Source: a virus. From it: a stretch of DNA of 20,556 bases. Shown piece after piece: positions 5,734 through 15,590 of the stretch. Made by a program: the position numbers and the translations under genes. The stretch is from positions 1-20,556 of IMG/VR virus record IMGVR_UViG_3300025668_000048. One strand, given 5' to 3'. The notes under the pieces are model-generated. The model was not told the origin of the DNA and did no database searches. It saw only the letters and a list, made by a program, of their open reading frames with translations. How positions within the stretch are numbered: position 1 is the first letter of the stretch; each line of letters begins with the position of its first letter.

Positions 5734-8700
5734 TCAGCTGATGGTCCAAATTGCACCATTATTTATGGTAATAACATAAGTATCTATTAATTCAAGTGGT
5801 CCGTTTGAAGAAGCAATAGAGTTTGCTGGGATGTCAACATCCTCATTGATAGTTGATGCAGCAAGAGTAATAATACCTTGAGTATCAGCAAAAAGTCTAT
5901 TTGAATTTAGATAAAATACACCAGCAATATTTGTATCTCCGGCAACGTCTAATTGATATGCAGGCGATGCGACATTACCAATACCAACTTTAGAGTTTCT
6001 GTAGATGTTAGCACCAGAATCATTTGCAGATTCCGTCCATCTAGAAGTAACAAATTTAGAGTTATTCTGATACAGAATACCATTGAGGTTGACATCACCT
6101 TGAACATTAAGGATATAATCTCTATTAACATTTGGAGTTGAACTAGTATCTGTGCCTGAGAAAACGTTGGTATTAATACCAACTCTGTTATTTTCACCTT
6201 GAATTGCAAGTGCTGGTGGTAATGCTTGTGGAGTTGCGAGACTCTTCCAATTATCATCCCCTGCTGTTTGTGATGCATAGATCTCAAATAAATCTGCACC
6301 ACCACCAATATTATTTCCTATTCGGAAATTCCTACCGCCACCTGCACCAGTTCCGCCACCCCTGAGTTGAATATCTGCTTCTGCATTAACAGACCCATCT
6401 CCAATTCTTACACTATCTTTAACAGTAGTAATATGGGTGTGAATATTTGCCCACTTAAGCGCACTAGAACCAAATTCTTGATCATTAGTTGCTCCTGGAG
6501 TAATATTTCCACCATTACTAATTTTCAATCTCTCAGCAGAAGTAGCATTTGCTGTTCTGGTTCTGATAATTAGTTCGCCAACATTAGCAGATGTTCTGTG
6601 TGCTGTTATGCCCCACTGAGCAGCAGCAGAAGCACCATGTTGCAAGACGATACCAGATTCACCACCATCTACTTGATTGAATACACTTGATTGATAAAGT
6701 GTTGTTTGTGAAGACAGTGCTAATCCAGACTGGAAGTTAATAGAACCAGAAGAACTATAAACATTAAACTTAACTGGATTTGCATCTGCAGTTTGACCAA
6801 TATTAACTGTGTCATTTGTGGAGTTAACATAAAGAACTCCACTATTAACAGTGAGGTCTGCAGTAATTGTTGTGTTTCCACCAACTGAAAGAGCGCCAGT
6901 TCCCTGAATAACAAGGTTATTATTACCAGTGATAGTCAAACCACCAGTCATTGTATCACCAGATTTTAAAACGTTGAGTGAAGATCCACCAATAATTGTA
7001 GCAGTAATTATATTAGCAGCAAAATTGCCACTTGTATCTCTCATTACAGCAGACTTGAGTGAAGCAGTAGAAAATACATTAGAGGAATTAAACGCAACAT
7101 TACCTGCATTCCAGATAGTATTGTTGTTAACTCTAAGTTCATTCTCATTTAATACTTTAAACTCAAGACTACCAGATCCTTCCGTAGCATTACCACCATC
7201 AGCAATAATAGCGGAGTTATAAGTAGGATCTCCATTATTATCTACTGCTTGTGCTTGAGAAGAGTTAAAATGAATGTATGGATTTGTGGCAAAGTTGCCA
7301 TCATATCTACCAAGTCTTAGGAATCCAGCACCAGAATTATTTCCTAGTTCAGCAAACTGAACCGTATTGCTATCATAAATTTCATAGTTTTCAAATATTC
7401 TTTCATCACCAGCAACACCAATGAATACAGCAGATTCGAGATTACCACCAGAAGCAAGTCTACCAATAAGCATTGTGTAGCTATTTGTAGAATCATTTTG
7501 ATCATTTACTTGCGGAGCAAGATCAATAAAGAAATCACCAATATCTTGTTTGTTAATATTGTAGATATTAATTTGAGATCCTGGTTCAAAATCTCCACCA
7601 ACACCTGTATCAAGGACTTGTCTTACTAGGATTCTGTATGAAACATCTGATCCAGAGTACGATTTAATTTCAATTTTGTTTCTAAATTTGGTAGAACTTC
7701 TCCATGTTGGAAGTCTGGTATCAAAAATTTCATTACTTTGAATATTCCAACCATCTTGATACCAGACACCTTCCTTGTTATCAAGTTTGTCGGAATCCAT
7801 TCCAGAATTAACACCCTGGTTTCCAGAGGTCCAAAGTTCAAACCAGGAATTGTAATTTGATACAGCATCACCAGATCCACGGAAGTAGATTCTATCGTCA
7901 TTAGCAAATGCAAGTTGTCTTACACCACCATATGTGGCGTCTCCACCAGTTTCTCCATTACGGAGAGTCATTACTAAGTGCTTGGCAGAGTTGCTATTCC
8001 CAGTATCTACACTTGGATATGCTGCTAATAGACCGTTAGAACTATTAAATAAAGTCTGTAGTGTTATACCTTGAACAGCATCACTTGGTATGGGGTTTGC
8101 ATTGGGGTTACTAATACCAGTATCAAGACGAAGTGTGTTAGTAGATTTACCACTAATATCAATGCTGTATGTTCCACTGGCAAGTTTATCCGGATTGATG
8201 CTACTATCAACGAAGAAAGCACCATTAAGGTAATAATTACCTTGCTGACCATCTAGCAAATCAGCATCCAATCCACTATCAGGACCCATCTTAATAGAAA
8301 CAGATCCGTTTCCTTCATCACCGATATTAAACTGAGACTTCTTAAATCTAGAAACACCAATTGTTCCAAAGAGATCCTGAGAGATTGTTAGATCAGAAAC
8401 TCTCTGAACATCTAATGCGATATTGGCAAATTGTTTTTGTGTAGTTGCTAATTTAGCAAGTAAAACTAAATTAGAACCAGAACCAATTACTGCTGGGTTT
8501 GGAGTAACTTGGAAATCTTGAGTGTATCCCTCACCAGCATTTGTTACAGTGACTGTTGTGACTTCACCTGATTGTCCGTTCTCACCAACAATAATATTTA
8601 CTCGCAGATCATTGCCATTGATTCCTGCAGGTGCATCTAATGCCACATCAAAGTATTGACCGTCTGTAAATCCAGTTCCTGGATTTGCAATTACAACAGA

Positions 8701-11700
8701 ATCAATAAATTCTCCTCCAGTATTTGTGGAATCGAAAACAAGTGGGGAAGCACCACGACCAAATTCAATAACAGTTCCTGCCGCAATATTGGCATTGATG
8801 GGATTATTAAAAGAAACTGTTGTTAGACCACCAACTACAGTAACACCATTTACAGTAGTATCTGCTACTACTCCAGCCACGCTATCGGAAATTGTATTTC
8901 CTTTAAGGACTCCAGATAAACCTTGGAAAATAAATGAATTTGCACCTACTGATGCTTGTGAATATAATCTTGCGAAGTATCTTGTTTCTGCTCCTTTTAA
9001 CGATTGAACAGTTTTTGCATATCTCTGGTCTCCTCTTAAGAAAGAGAAAGAGTTTGCCGCTTCAGAACCTAATAAGGTTGTAGAAATAACACCAGGACCA
9101 GTAAGAGATCCAACACCAACTGCTTCACTACTTAGTGATACCCAGTTGCTAATAAGTGATGATGATGTATTGACAACCCTGAGAATATTAATTGAATTTG
9201 CGGGACTACTGCTATCGTCAACTGTATCAGTGTCAAGCATCTTTATAGCATTGACAATATTACCATACAATCTACTTTCAGTTAGTCCAGTAGCAGTTGC
9301 TTGTGTGCCAGCTCCAGGAGGTGCCGCAATAGTAACTACTGGTTGTGTAGTATATCCAAATCCACCAACATAACTTGCGTTTTCTGTAATAGTAATAGTA
9401 ACAACTTCACCATTGGCAATAGTACAAGTTGCTGTAGCAGGAACAGAACCTGCTGATGGATTACCGCCAGAAATTGTTACCGTTGGAGCAACAGTATATC
9501 CAGAACCACCGTCTGTAATATTAATTTTATATAATACACCTTCTCTATACTCAGTAGATTGAATTCTGCCAGTAGAAGGAGAACCAGTAAATACATCACC
9601 GATAGTAAATGATAATGATGCATCAACAGCAAATCCAAGGAACAGACTGGTTAAATCATTATTCAAAATGAATGATTGTGGTGATCCATCTACAACATCA
9701 CTATTATCTTGAATAGCAATATCTCCAGCAAGTGCTCCGTCTAAAGAAAGTCTCTCTGCTTCATTTACGACAGTAAAAATACTAAATGGTCTTAATGCTG
9801 GGATCTGATCGAGAGAGATCTTACCCGAATCTGTAAGTTCAACCAGTGCTCTAGGAACAGCGTTCGTAGAATATGGTTTGTTGATGTATGGACCAAGAGA
9901 GTTTGTGATATAATCTTTAACTGCCTTCTGTGTAGGTAGTTTGGAGTCAGTGGCATTAGCACCACCAAGAGTATTCGAGTTATCGAATCCAGTAACAACA
10001 ACGTCACCACCTTTCAATTTCAAGAATTCAACTTCTGAAATGGTAACCGTGCCAGTAAAGGTAATATTACCAGTTCTGTTTTCAATTCTAGCAAATGTTC
10101 CAACTTTAAAGTCACCTAGTTCGTCAGTACCTGAGACATATACACGACCATAGTTTTCAGATACCTGCTCATTTGCTTCAACCTTAGTTCCACCGTTCTC
10201 GGGAAGAGCTAAGTAGTTAGTTCCCGAACCTGCAAATTCCCAAGTATGTGAGGAAGAGTTGACGATAGATGGTCTGTGTAATCTAATGGTAGCATTTGCT
10301 GAATTAGATGGTGTCAATGCTTGCTGTAGTGCTGTTAGACCAGAAACAGCGGCACCATCAGACTCTCTGATTAGAGTTAGACCATTTCCAACACCATCAT
10401 CAATCGTAAGTATTGCCGAGAAAGGAGGTCCAACAGTGACTCCACTTACAGATTCGATAAAGAATTCTTTGTCTGGATCTGCATTTCTATACCCATCAAG
10501 TTTAACAATATAATGTTCTAGTGGCTCTCTTCCGATATTTCCAATAGTAAGGATAGTTCTGCCAGTTGGTGTTTGAGAAACAACATTAACTGTGCCAGAG
10601 TCAAATTCATATGGATCTTTACGGAAACCTGTTCCTCTTAGAGCAAAGGTTCCAAAGTTAGTAGCAGAGTTAGTAATAGAAGCATAACCACCAGACTCGG
10701 CAAGAACACCATCCTGACAGAAGATAACGAAGACAGAAACTAACTGGGTATAACCATCGTTGATAACTTTATATCCTGTTCCACCGAAGGAGACAATCGT
10801 GAATGCCGCAGCAACCATCGACTTACCCTGATTGGGGAACGATGCTGTTCCGTCTGGTTCTAGACCAGCGAAGGGGCAGTTAGGTTGCTTAACCTTGTCT
10901 CCATCAACCTCAGCACCACTACCACCTCTAAAGGATATAACCGATGCGTTCTGTGTATATGGAGATGCCTCAATAATTGGATAATCATCATATATACCAC
11001 GAACTGCCATTCTTCTATTACTAAAATCATTAACAAAACTAGTAGGATAAGTCAGAAGACTATTCGTTTCATATAAAGTTCCGAAGGTCTGAGCAATAGA
11101 TCCAGGAGCAGCACCATTAACAGCATCAGAAGCATACTCTAAAATACTATCAAAGGTTGCTAGTGCTGTTGTGATAGCAGAAGCAATAGCAGCACATGAT
11201 GGGTTTGCACTATCTTCTAGAATACTCCAATCTTCAAATTTTGGAATAAGTGAAGTTGTTGCAAATGGAGCATAGATAATTTTAGTTCCGCCTGTTAAAG
11301 CACTTACAAACGTATGTACATCTGTGTTAGATCCAGCAACTCCAACATTAGCAGTAATTGTAGTATTTCCTCCAGAAGATGAAACATTTGTAAGCGCGAA
11401 ACTTTGTCCAAAATTTAGATCAGTTCTATAGGGACTTGCGTCATTACCACCACCGTTAGCAGCACAACTATATGTAATAGCTCCTTCAGCAAAAGCAATC
11501 CTATCCTGAAGGGATGGTATCGGAGATATATTGGGGAAAGTTACTGTAAATACTCCAGTAGTTGGAGCATATGTAGATCCTATTGGTGTTGTTGGTACAA
11601 CATCGCCATCGGACCAATTACGCATTGCTGCAATAGCAAGATCTTTTACTTGCTGGAATGCATATCTGGTTTCATCTAATTGTGCTTCTGGAATTCCAGA

Positions 11701-14700
11701 AAGAACAGTTCCACTAAAATACGATTCTGCAGCAGAAACAACACCATGGTTTCCTCCCAACACTAAGTCTCTTACAAGACCTTCAATTACAAGTCTAATG
11801 TCTCTAAGACATTTTCTTTGGCGAATATTTGAAAGACCTAAAGTTGGATATGCTACCTCGGTATCAATAAGTGCTTGGTCTGCAATTAGATCAGCATTCT
11901 TGGCAATTAGATAAGCAGCATCAAGATATGTTCCAGATGCATCATTTGTAATAACATCTGCCCAAAGATATGCTAGTGTATCAATAGCAGATCTTACATC
12001 ATCACAAGCAGGAGTTCCTGCTGTTGTATTAACAATAGTTGTATCAGTATACCTTAGTGATGTAGCATACTTTGTTGTATATAAAGGATCTAAAACTGTT
12101 CTATTTTTAATCCTCCAATTGCACATTGCATAAATTGCTAACTCTCTAGCATATTCAATTGCACGTACATTTTGAATAATTTCATCTTCAATAAAAGCAA
12201 TCTTTCCATCTACAATATACTTGGAAGCAGCTTCAATAATGTTATGGTTAGACCCAAACTCAAGGTCTCTTACAAGAGCATTTAGGAAGTGAATAATATC
12301 TTGCTTACATTGCTCATCACCGTTAGACCCAGTATTTGCGTTTGTCGGTGAACTATATGATGGATAAATTTTCTGACCGGCAGTGCAAGAGATTAAAATA
12401 TCTGCTAACTGAACAGTGTCGTCTTCAGACAATGCAGAGATGCCAGCTGCCGTGGTTGTAATAGTAGCTACACCAGTTACTACAGTATCGTATACAAATC
12501 CACTAATAGCATAAGAACTTCCTCCAAATGTTACAGTACCACCACTGACATATGTGTTTGCATGATCTAGTGGACCTAAGTAAATATCAAATGTATTATT
12601 AACCGCATCTAAGTTATATACAGAATAATAATCAGATTTAAATTGATCGTTAATAATACCAACTACTTCTTCTGCGATGTAGTCTCTGTTATTTCTAATT
12701 AATTGACAAGCATCCTGATATCTTCTTTCAGCAGGAGTTGCTAGAGCAAATTTGTTTGGTGAGTTTAGTAATGAAAGTGTGACAGACTTGGAATATGACT
12801 TTACTACAGCAAATTCACTTGGAGAGAAGTTGGCAGTTGATAGTGAAGGAACTTTTTTTGGAATAACGAAACGTCGTGCGCGACCATCAGCATCTTCTAA
12901 GACTTTGTAAATTCTTTGCTTTCCATTTAAGAAAGATAAGTCTGGTCCAGAAGTTGGGAGGTTTTCAAGAATAATTTCTTGACCTTCTTTAAATTCGTGG
13001 AAGTTGGTTCTACCTACAAGAGCACTAGTATAAACAACAACACCACCAATATCTTCTGCGTCTCCATAAATATCCGATTGGAAACCACCAGTAGCAATGC
13101 TAGGATCTCCTTGTAGAGAGAAATCTAATCTAGTGATTGGCAGAGTTGATATAATATCTTCGTCATAAGAAACAACCTCACCTTCAGCTCTAATTGACTT
13201 GAGGTTTGTGCTGTCAATAGTATTTGTTGTTGGTGTTGCAGAACTAACCGTGATTGTTGTATCAGATAAAGTGCTGTCCCATCCTACCGCACCTAGAATA
13301 GGAACAAAAGTAACATCCCAATACGTAGGTGCATTGCCATTATTGATAACCGAGACTTGATAAAAACCTTGAGTAAATGATGAGTTATCGGTATCGTCTA
13401 AGTAAACAACATTGTTTACAGGAAGATCTGTTGTTGGATCTGTAGTAAACCTTAAGGTATTTTCTCCAGAAGTGCCACTAATTGTTTGAGAGAACGCGCC
13501 ACCAACAGCAGCTGATGTAATATAACTATACTGGTCTCCTTCAATAAAAGAACCAGATTTTAATGTTACATCAATTGTGCCTGCAACAAATGCATTTGAT
13601 CCAGTTGTTGTGTTAAAAGATACACCAGAACTATCTGCTCTAGCACCAGTGTTCAAACCTAAAAGTTGAACTCCTGATTGTAGTAATGATAATCCTGTAT
13701 TATTTTGGAAAGAGATACGAAATCTATCTGGTCCAAAAACTTGATGTCCAACTGGAAACTCAACACCAAAATCTCCATTGACTTCATTGTCAATAATAAT
13801 TCTTTGCTTGTCATCAAAGACCATAGCAAAGTCCCACGTTCCAGTAGAATCTCCGTTTGAGTCAACTTTATCTCTATATGTTACGCCAGTGACATAGTTC
13901 TTATCACCAAACTTGAAGATGTGCTTACCAACATTACCAGGTCTGATAATTACCAAACGAAGGTTATCACCAACAACAGAACAATCAGGTGGTAGTGAGA
14001 TTGGGTTATCTTCTACGTAATTACCACCAGAAACAATTAGTGTTTCTTTGACACCAGGAGTTTTCCATGCCTCTTGTGCTGCCTTCTTAATTGTTCTGAC
14101 AGGGTTTACGGCAGAACGACCATCGTTTAGGTCAGAACCAATCTGCTGTGAAACGTAGATACGACCACCAACGTCATTCGTTGCTAGGTTGAGGACGTAT
14201 TCTGTAGTAGCAATTTTATCTGATCTATCACCAAGTAGGGGAGTGATAGAACGAGGGAATGCTCCTGCCTCACCTGTTTCCAAATAATTATATCCATTGG
14301 CATCAGATACTCTAAAACCAATATGCTTAAAGTTTACAGTTCCATTTAATTCAATTCCATCTTTATGCTCTGGTAAAAGAGACCCAGTAGTTCCTGTATT
14401 TTCTGCTTGGTATACATTACCAAGTGCATATCTATACTGACCTTTTTGTATAATAACATTAGAAGCCCACGGTGTGCCCGTACCATTCATGTATGTTTTG
14501 AGGTTTGGTGCCCTCAGATTCAAATCTGGCGTAATAAAATTCTCAATATCTAAGTTAAGAATTCTGGCAGTATCAGAAATGATAGATGTTGATGTTCTAA
14601 TAGCACCATTAATGTCAAGTTCAAACTCAACAGTATCTAGAACTGCAGTAGCATCTGCACCGACACCATTGCCACCAACAAATGAAACATCAGGAGCAGA

Positions 14701-15045
14701 TGTATACCCATTTCCAGGATTATTAACAGCAACGGAAACAATTCTGCCATTAAAAATAAATGCTGAAGCAAGTGCTTGAGTTCCACCAGATGGCGGGGCT
14801 TGAATAACAACAGTGGGTGCTAATGTATACCCAGATCCCCCTGCATCGACAACAATATTATTAACTCTTTGTCCAGTTCTATTAATGCCAACACGAGGCA
14901 ATCCACTTTGAGCATCTAGCTCTAAACGCATTATTTCTCGTTCGTTAGATCCCGAACCGACTCTGATGGTAGTCTCATTATCACCGATAAGTTTAGGGTT
15001 TACACCTCTAATTTTTTCTTTATCGGAATTAATATGAAAACTCAT
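5734..15045 (-). CDS. Giant modular tail fibre / virion structural protein (3103 aa)
   Basis: The largest gene, about 45% of the window. Visible modules, by residue: 62-137 two GxGYTxAP beta repeats; about 293-450 a pectin-lyase-like beta-helix start (GGRIYVSQQIGSDLNDGRS, VRTIKKAAQ, IVSGGNYVEDNPISLPP); 770-1350 an alpha-helical block with internal duplication; about 1363-1475 a return to beta-helix sequence (ISFRGGSG, FPNQGKSMVAAAFTIVSFGG, ITNSATNFGTFALRGTGF), familiar from large cyanophage structural proteins; 1630-1715 fibre linker ending LPTQKAVKDYI; 1843-1920 and 2116-2195 more GSGY-type repeats; 2003-2012 LRGDQRYAKT; 2256-2272 and 2412-2432 related LDADLLDG/MDSDKLDN motifs; 2690-2707 LKSGDTMTGGLTITG; 2955-3050 VGI...LDVxGD repeats. 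No peptidase S74-type self-cleaving tail is evident. It is probably a fibre or baseplate-periphery protein. GGGAACACC precedes the ATG; two lectin-like genes follow. Confidence 0.85.
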   Translation of the reverse strand: MSFHINSDKEKIRGVNPKLIGDNETTIRVGSGSNEREIMRLELDAQSGLPRVGINRTGQRVNNIVVDAGGSGYTLAPTVVIQAPPSGGTQALASAFIFNGRIVSVAVNNPGNGYTSAPDVSFVGGNGVGADATAVLDTVEFELDINGAIRTSTSIISDTARILNLDIENFITPDLNLRAPNLKTYMNGTGTPWASNVIIQKGQYRYALGNVYQAENTGTTGSLLPEHKDGIELNGTVNFKHIGFRVSDANGYNYLETGEAGAFPRSITPLLGDRSDKIATTEYVLNLATNDVGGRIYVSQQIGSDLNDGRSAVNPVRTIKKAAQEAWKTPGVKETLIVSGGNYVEDNPISLPPDCSVVGDNLRLVIIRPGNVGKHIFKFGDKNYVTGVTYRDKVDSNGDSTGTWDFAMVFDDKQRIIIDNEVNGDFGVEFPVGHQVFGPDRFRISFQNNTGLSLLQSGVQLLGLNTGARADSSGVSFNTTTGSNAFVAGTIDVTLKSGSFIEGDQYSYITSAAVGGAFSQTISGTSGENTLRFTTDPTTDLPVNNVVYLDDTDNSSFTQGFYQVSVINNGNAPTYWDVTFVPILGAVGWDSTLSDTTITVSSATPTTNTIDSTNLKSIRAEGEVVSYDEDIISTLPITRLDFSLQGDPSIATGGFQSDIYGDAEDIGGVVVYTSALVGRTNFHEFKEGQEIILENLPTSGPDLSFLNGKQRIYKVLEDADGRARRFVIPKKVPSLSTANFSPSEFAVVKSYSKSVTLSLLNSPNKFALATPAERRYQDACQLIRNNRDYIAEEVVGIINDQFKSDYYSVYNLDAVNNTFDIYLGPLDHANTYVSGGTVTFGGSSYAISGFVYDTVVTGVATITTTAAGISALSEDDTVQLADILISCTAGQKIYPSYSSPTNANTGSNGDEQCKQDIIHFLNALVRDLEFGSNHNIIEAASKYIVDGKIAFIEDEIIQNVRAIEYARELAIYAMCNWRIKNRTVLDPLYTTKYATSLRYTDTTIVNTTAGTPACDDVRSAIDTLAYLWADVITNDASGTYLDAAYLIAKNADLIADQALIDTEVAYPTLGLSNIRQRKCLRDIRLVIEGLVRDLVLGGNHGVVSAAESYFSGTVLSGIPEAQLDETRYAFQQVKDLAIAAMRNWSDGDVVPTTPIGSTYAPTTGVFTVTFPNISPIPSLQDRIAFAEGAITYSCAANGGGNDASPYRTDLNFGQSFALTNVSSSGGNTTITANVGVAGSNTDVHTFVSALTGGTKIIYAPFATTSLIPKFEDWSILEDSANPSCAAIASAITTALATFDSILEYASDAVNGAAPGSIAQTFGTLYETNSLLTYPTSFVNDFSNRRMAVRGIYDDYPIIEASPYTQNASVISFRGGSGAEVDGDKVKQPNCPFAGLEPDGTASFPNQGKSMVAAAFTIVSFGGTGYKVINDGYTQLVSVFVIFCQDGVLAESGGYASITNSATNFGTFALRGTGFRKDPYEFDSGTVNVVSQTPTGRTILTIGNIGREPLEHYIVKLDGYRNADPDKEFFIESVSGVTVGPPFSAILTIDDGVGNGLTLIRESDGAAVSGLTALQQALTPSNSANATIRLHRPSIVNSSSHTWEFAGSGTNYLALPENGGTKVEANEQVSENYGRVYVSGTDELGDFKVGTFARIENRTGNITFTGTVTISEVEFLKLKGGDVVVTGFDNSNTLGGANATDSKLPTQKAVKDYITNSLGPYINKPYSTNAVPRALVELTDSGKISLDQIPALRPFSIFTVVNEAERLSLDGALAGDIAIQDNSDVVDGSPQSFILNNDLTSLFLGFAVDASLSFTIGDVFTGSPSTGRIQSTEYREGVLYKINITDGGSGYTVAPTVTISGGNPSAGSVPATATCTIANGEVVTITITENASYVGGFGYTTQPVVTIAAPPGAGTQATATGLTESRLYGNIVNAIKMLDTDTVDDSSSPANSINILRVVNTSSSLISNWVSLSSEAVGVGSLTGPGVISTTLLGSEAANSFSFLRGDQRYAKTVQSLKGAETRYFARLYSQASVGANSFIFQGLSGVLKGNTISDSVAGVVADTTVNGVTVVGGLTTVSFNNPINANIAAGTVIEFGRGASPLVFDSTNTGGEFIDSVVIANPGTGFTDGQYFDVALDAPAGINGNDLRVNIIVGENGQSGEVTTVTVTNAGEGYTQDFQVTPNPAVIGSGSNLVLLAKLATTQKQFANIALDVQRVSDLTISQDLFGTIGVSRFKKSQFNIGDEGNGSVSIKMGPDSGLDADLLDGQQGNYYLNGAFFVDSSINPDKLASGTYSIDISGKSTNTLRLDTGISNPNANPIPSDAVQGITLQTLFNSSNGLLAAYPSVDTGNSNSAKHLVMTLRNGETGGDATYGGVRQLAFANDDRIYFRGSGDAVSNYNSWFELWTSGNQGVNSGMDSDKLDNKEGVWYQDGWNIQSNEIFDTRLPTWRSSTKFRNKIEIKSYSGSDVSYRILVRQVLDTGVGGDFEPGSQINIYNINKQDIGDFFIDLAPQVNDQNDSTNSYTMLIGRLASGGNLESAVFIGVAGDERIFENYEIYDSNTVQFAELGNNSGAGFLRLGRYDGNFATNPYIHFNSSQAQAVDNNGDPTYNSAIIADGGNATEGSGSLEFKVLNENELRVNNNTIWNAGNVAFNSSNVFSTASLKSAVMRDTSGNFAANIITATIIGGSSLNVLKSGDTMTGGLTITGNNNLVIQGTGALSVGGNTTITADLTVNSGVLYVNSTNDTVNIGQTADANPVKFNVYSSSGSINFQSGLALSSQTTLYQSSVFNQVDGGESGIVLQHGASAAAQWGITAHRTSANVGELIIRTRTANATSAERLKISNGGNITPGATNDQEFGSSALKWANIHTHITTVKDSVRIGDGSVNAEADIQLRGGGTGAGGGRNFRIGNNIGGGADLFEIYASQTAGDDNWKSLATPQALPPALAIQGENNRVGINTNVFSGTDTSSTPNVNRDYILNVQGDVNLNGILYQNNSKFVTSRWTESANDSGANIYRNSKVGIGNVASPAYQLDVAGDTNIAGVFYLNSNRLFADTQGIITLAASTINEDVDIPANSIASSNGPLELIDTYVITINNGAIWTIS
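5760..5767 (-). promoter_or_regulatory. T4-type late promoter element (CATAAATA)
   Basis: CATAAATA on the minus strand, inside the last codons of the giant fibre gene and 33 bases before the ATG of the LamG gene. Spacing matches the other NATAAATA elements in the window. Confidence 0.5.
8461..8700 (-). repeat. Divergent GxGY/GxGF beta-repeat pair in giant protein
   Basis: Residues 2116-2195 contain NPGTGFTDGQYFDVALDAPA and NAGEGYTQDFQVTPNPAVIG, more divergent members of the GSGY repeat family that punctuates both giant proteins. Confidence 0.6.
9286..9519 (-). repeat. GSGY beta-repeat pair, middle of giant protein
   Basis: Residues 1843-1920 hold TDGGSGYTVAPTVTISGG and GGFGYTTQPVVTIAAPPGAG, two copies of the same unit found at 14635-14862. 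The second ends GTQATATG, close to GGTQALASA of the first block. Confidence 0.72.
11602..12324 (-). repeat. Duplicated alpha-helical unit inside giant protein
   Basis: Residues 908-980 and 1076-1148 of the 3103-residue protein align: KQDIIHFLNALVRDLEFGSN with LRDIRLVIEGLVRDLVLGGN, then HNIIEAASKYI with HGVVSAAESYF, and ARELAIYAMCNWR with VKDLAIAAMRNWS. A preceding helix is also repeated (YQDACQLIRNNRDYIAEE at 776 and YLDAAYLIAKNADLIADQ at 1040). A further partial copy begins at 1284 (CAAIASAITTALATFDSIL, compare CDDVRSAIDTLAYLWADVI at 1014). The block lies between two beta-helix-like segments. Confidence 0.78.
14635..14862 (-). repeat. GxGYTxAP beta-repeat pair, N-terminal region of giant protein
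   Basis: Residues 62-137 of the 3103-residue protein hold two copies of a unit of about 40 residues: GGSGYTLAPTVVI...GGTQALASA and GNGYTSAPDVSFVGG...GADATA. Related copies recur at 9286-9519 and 8461-8700 and in the 1608-residue protein. Confidence 0.75.
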
Positions 15046-15080
15046 GGTGTTCCCGTGCCCTAGTCTTTTTTCCTATATTG

Positions 15081-15088
15081 TATTTAGC
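15081..15088 (-). promoter_or_regulatory. Weak late-promoter-like element (GCTAAATA)
   Basis: GCTAAATA on the minus strand, two bases from TATAAATA, in the 44-base gap before the giant fibre gene and 36 bases from its ATG. Position fits but the sequence is poor, so this is a tentative call. Confidence 0.25.
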
Positions 15089-15089
15089 A

Positions 15090-15590
15090 TTAAGACCAAG
15101 CAATGCTGACAACTTCTGTAGATACTGCCCATTTAATTGTTTCCACAGTTCCCGCTCTAACAGTAGAATAACTAAAACGGTTGGTTGCCGTAAAAGAACT
15201 AATCTCCCAAGATTCGTTAACGGGAACATCATGTTTAATAATGGTCAGCATATTTGATAGTTCTGACACAGAACCAACTTGATCACAATATACAGCACTT
15301 TCAATTTTACCAGAATAAACAACTCCAGAAGGATTAACACCTAAAAAATGACCGGTAATAAAATTTACAGTATTACTGTCAATAGTAATTTGAGTTCCAA
15401 CGTCATCTAGTTGAAGTGTAGCGGTATTAACACCTCTTAAAATATAGTTTGTTGTTTTACTATCCGAGTAAAACTGGTTTTTCATTTCAATAGAATTGAA
15501 AGACATAGCATTATGTCCTTCGTCAATATGGATGGTTTCATCTACTGAAAATCCACCAAGAGATTCAAATTTTTTTAAATTAGTAGACAT
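15090..15590 (-). CDS. Small putative structural protein, function unknown
   Basis: A 166-residue protein starting MSTNLKKFESLGGFSVDETI and ending VVSIAWS. I cannot assign a family. The sequence is rich in Thr, Ser and Val with alternating hydrophobic positions throughout, suggesting an all-beta protein; the C-terminal part (ISSFTATNRFSYSTVRAG, then TIKWAVSTEVVSIAWS) looks like the edge strands of a sandwich. No signal peptide or membrane helix is visible. Its ATG directly follows the stop of the 1608-residue gene (TAAATG), with AGGA 11 bases upstream, so it is likely translated together with that gene. It is followed, after 44 bases, by the giant fibre gene. Position between two very large structural genes suggests a connector, trimerisation or capping role, which is inference only. 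Confidence 0.75.
   Translation of the reverse strand: MSTNLKKFESLGGFSVDETIHIDEGHNAMSFNSIEMKNQFYSDSKTTNYILRGVNTATLQLDDVGTQITIDSNTVNFITGHFLGVNPSGVVYSGKIESAVYCDQVGSVSELSNMLTIIKHDVPVNESWEISSFTATNRFSYSTVRAGTVETIKWAVSTEVVSIAWS

Noticed and set aside
5949-6308. 119-codon minus-strand frame inside the giant fibre gene
   Set aside because: A different frame of the same strand as a strongly supported gene; the product shows no domain and no ribosome-binding site was seen.
11531-11914. 127-codon plus-strand open frame antisense to the giant fibre gene
   Set aside because: No ribosome-binding site or recognisable domain; it is a shadow of a well-supported coding frame with repetitive composition.
13065-13072. 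CATAAATA on the plus strand
   Set aside because: It lies inside the giant fibre gene on the opposite strand, with no plus-strand gene to drive; probably chance.
15029-15232. 67-codon minus-strand frame spanning the gap before the giant fibre gene
   Set aside because: It overlaps the ends of two better genes in another frame and has no clear start signal.
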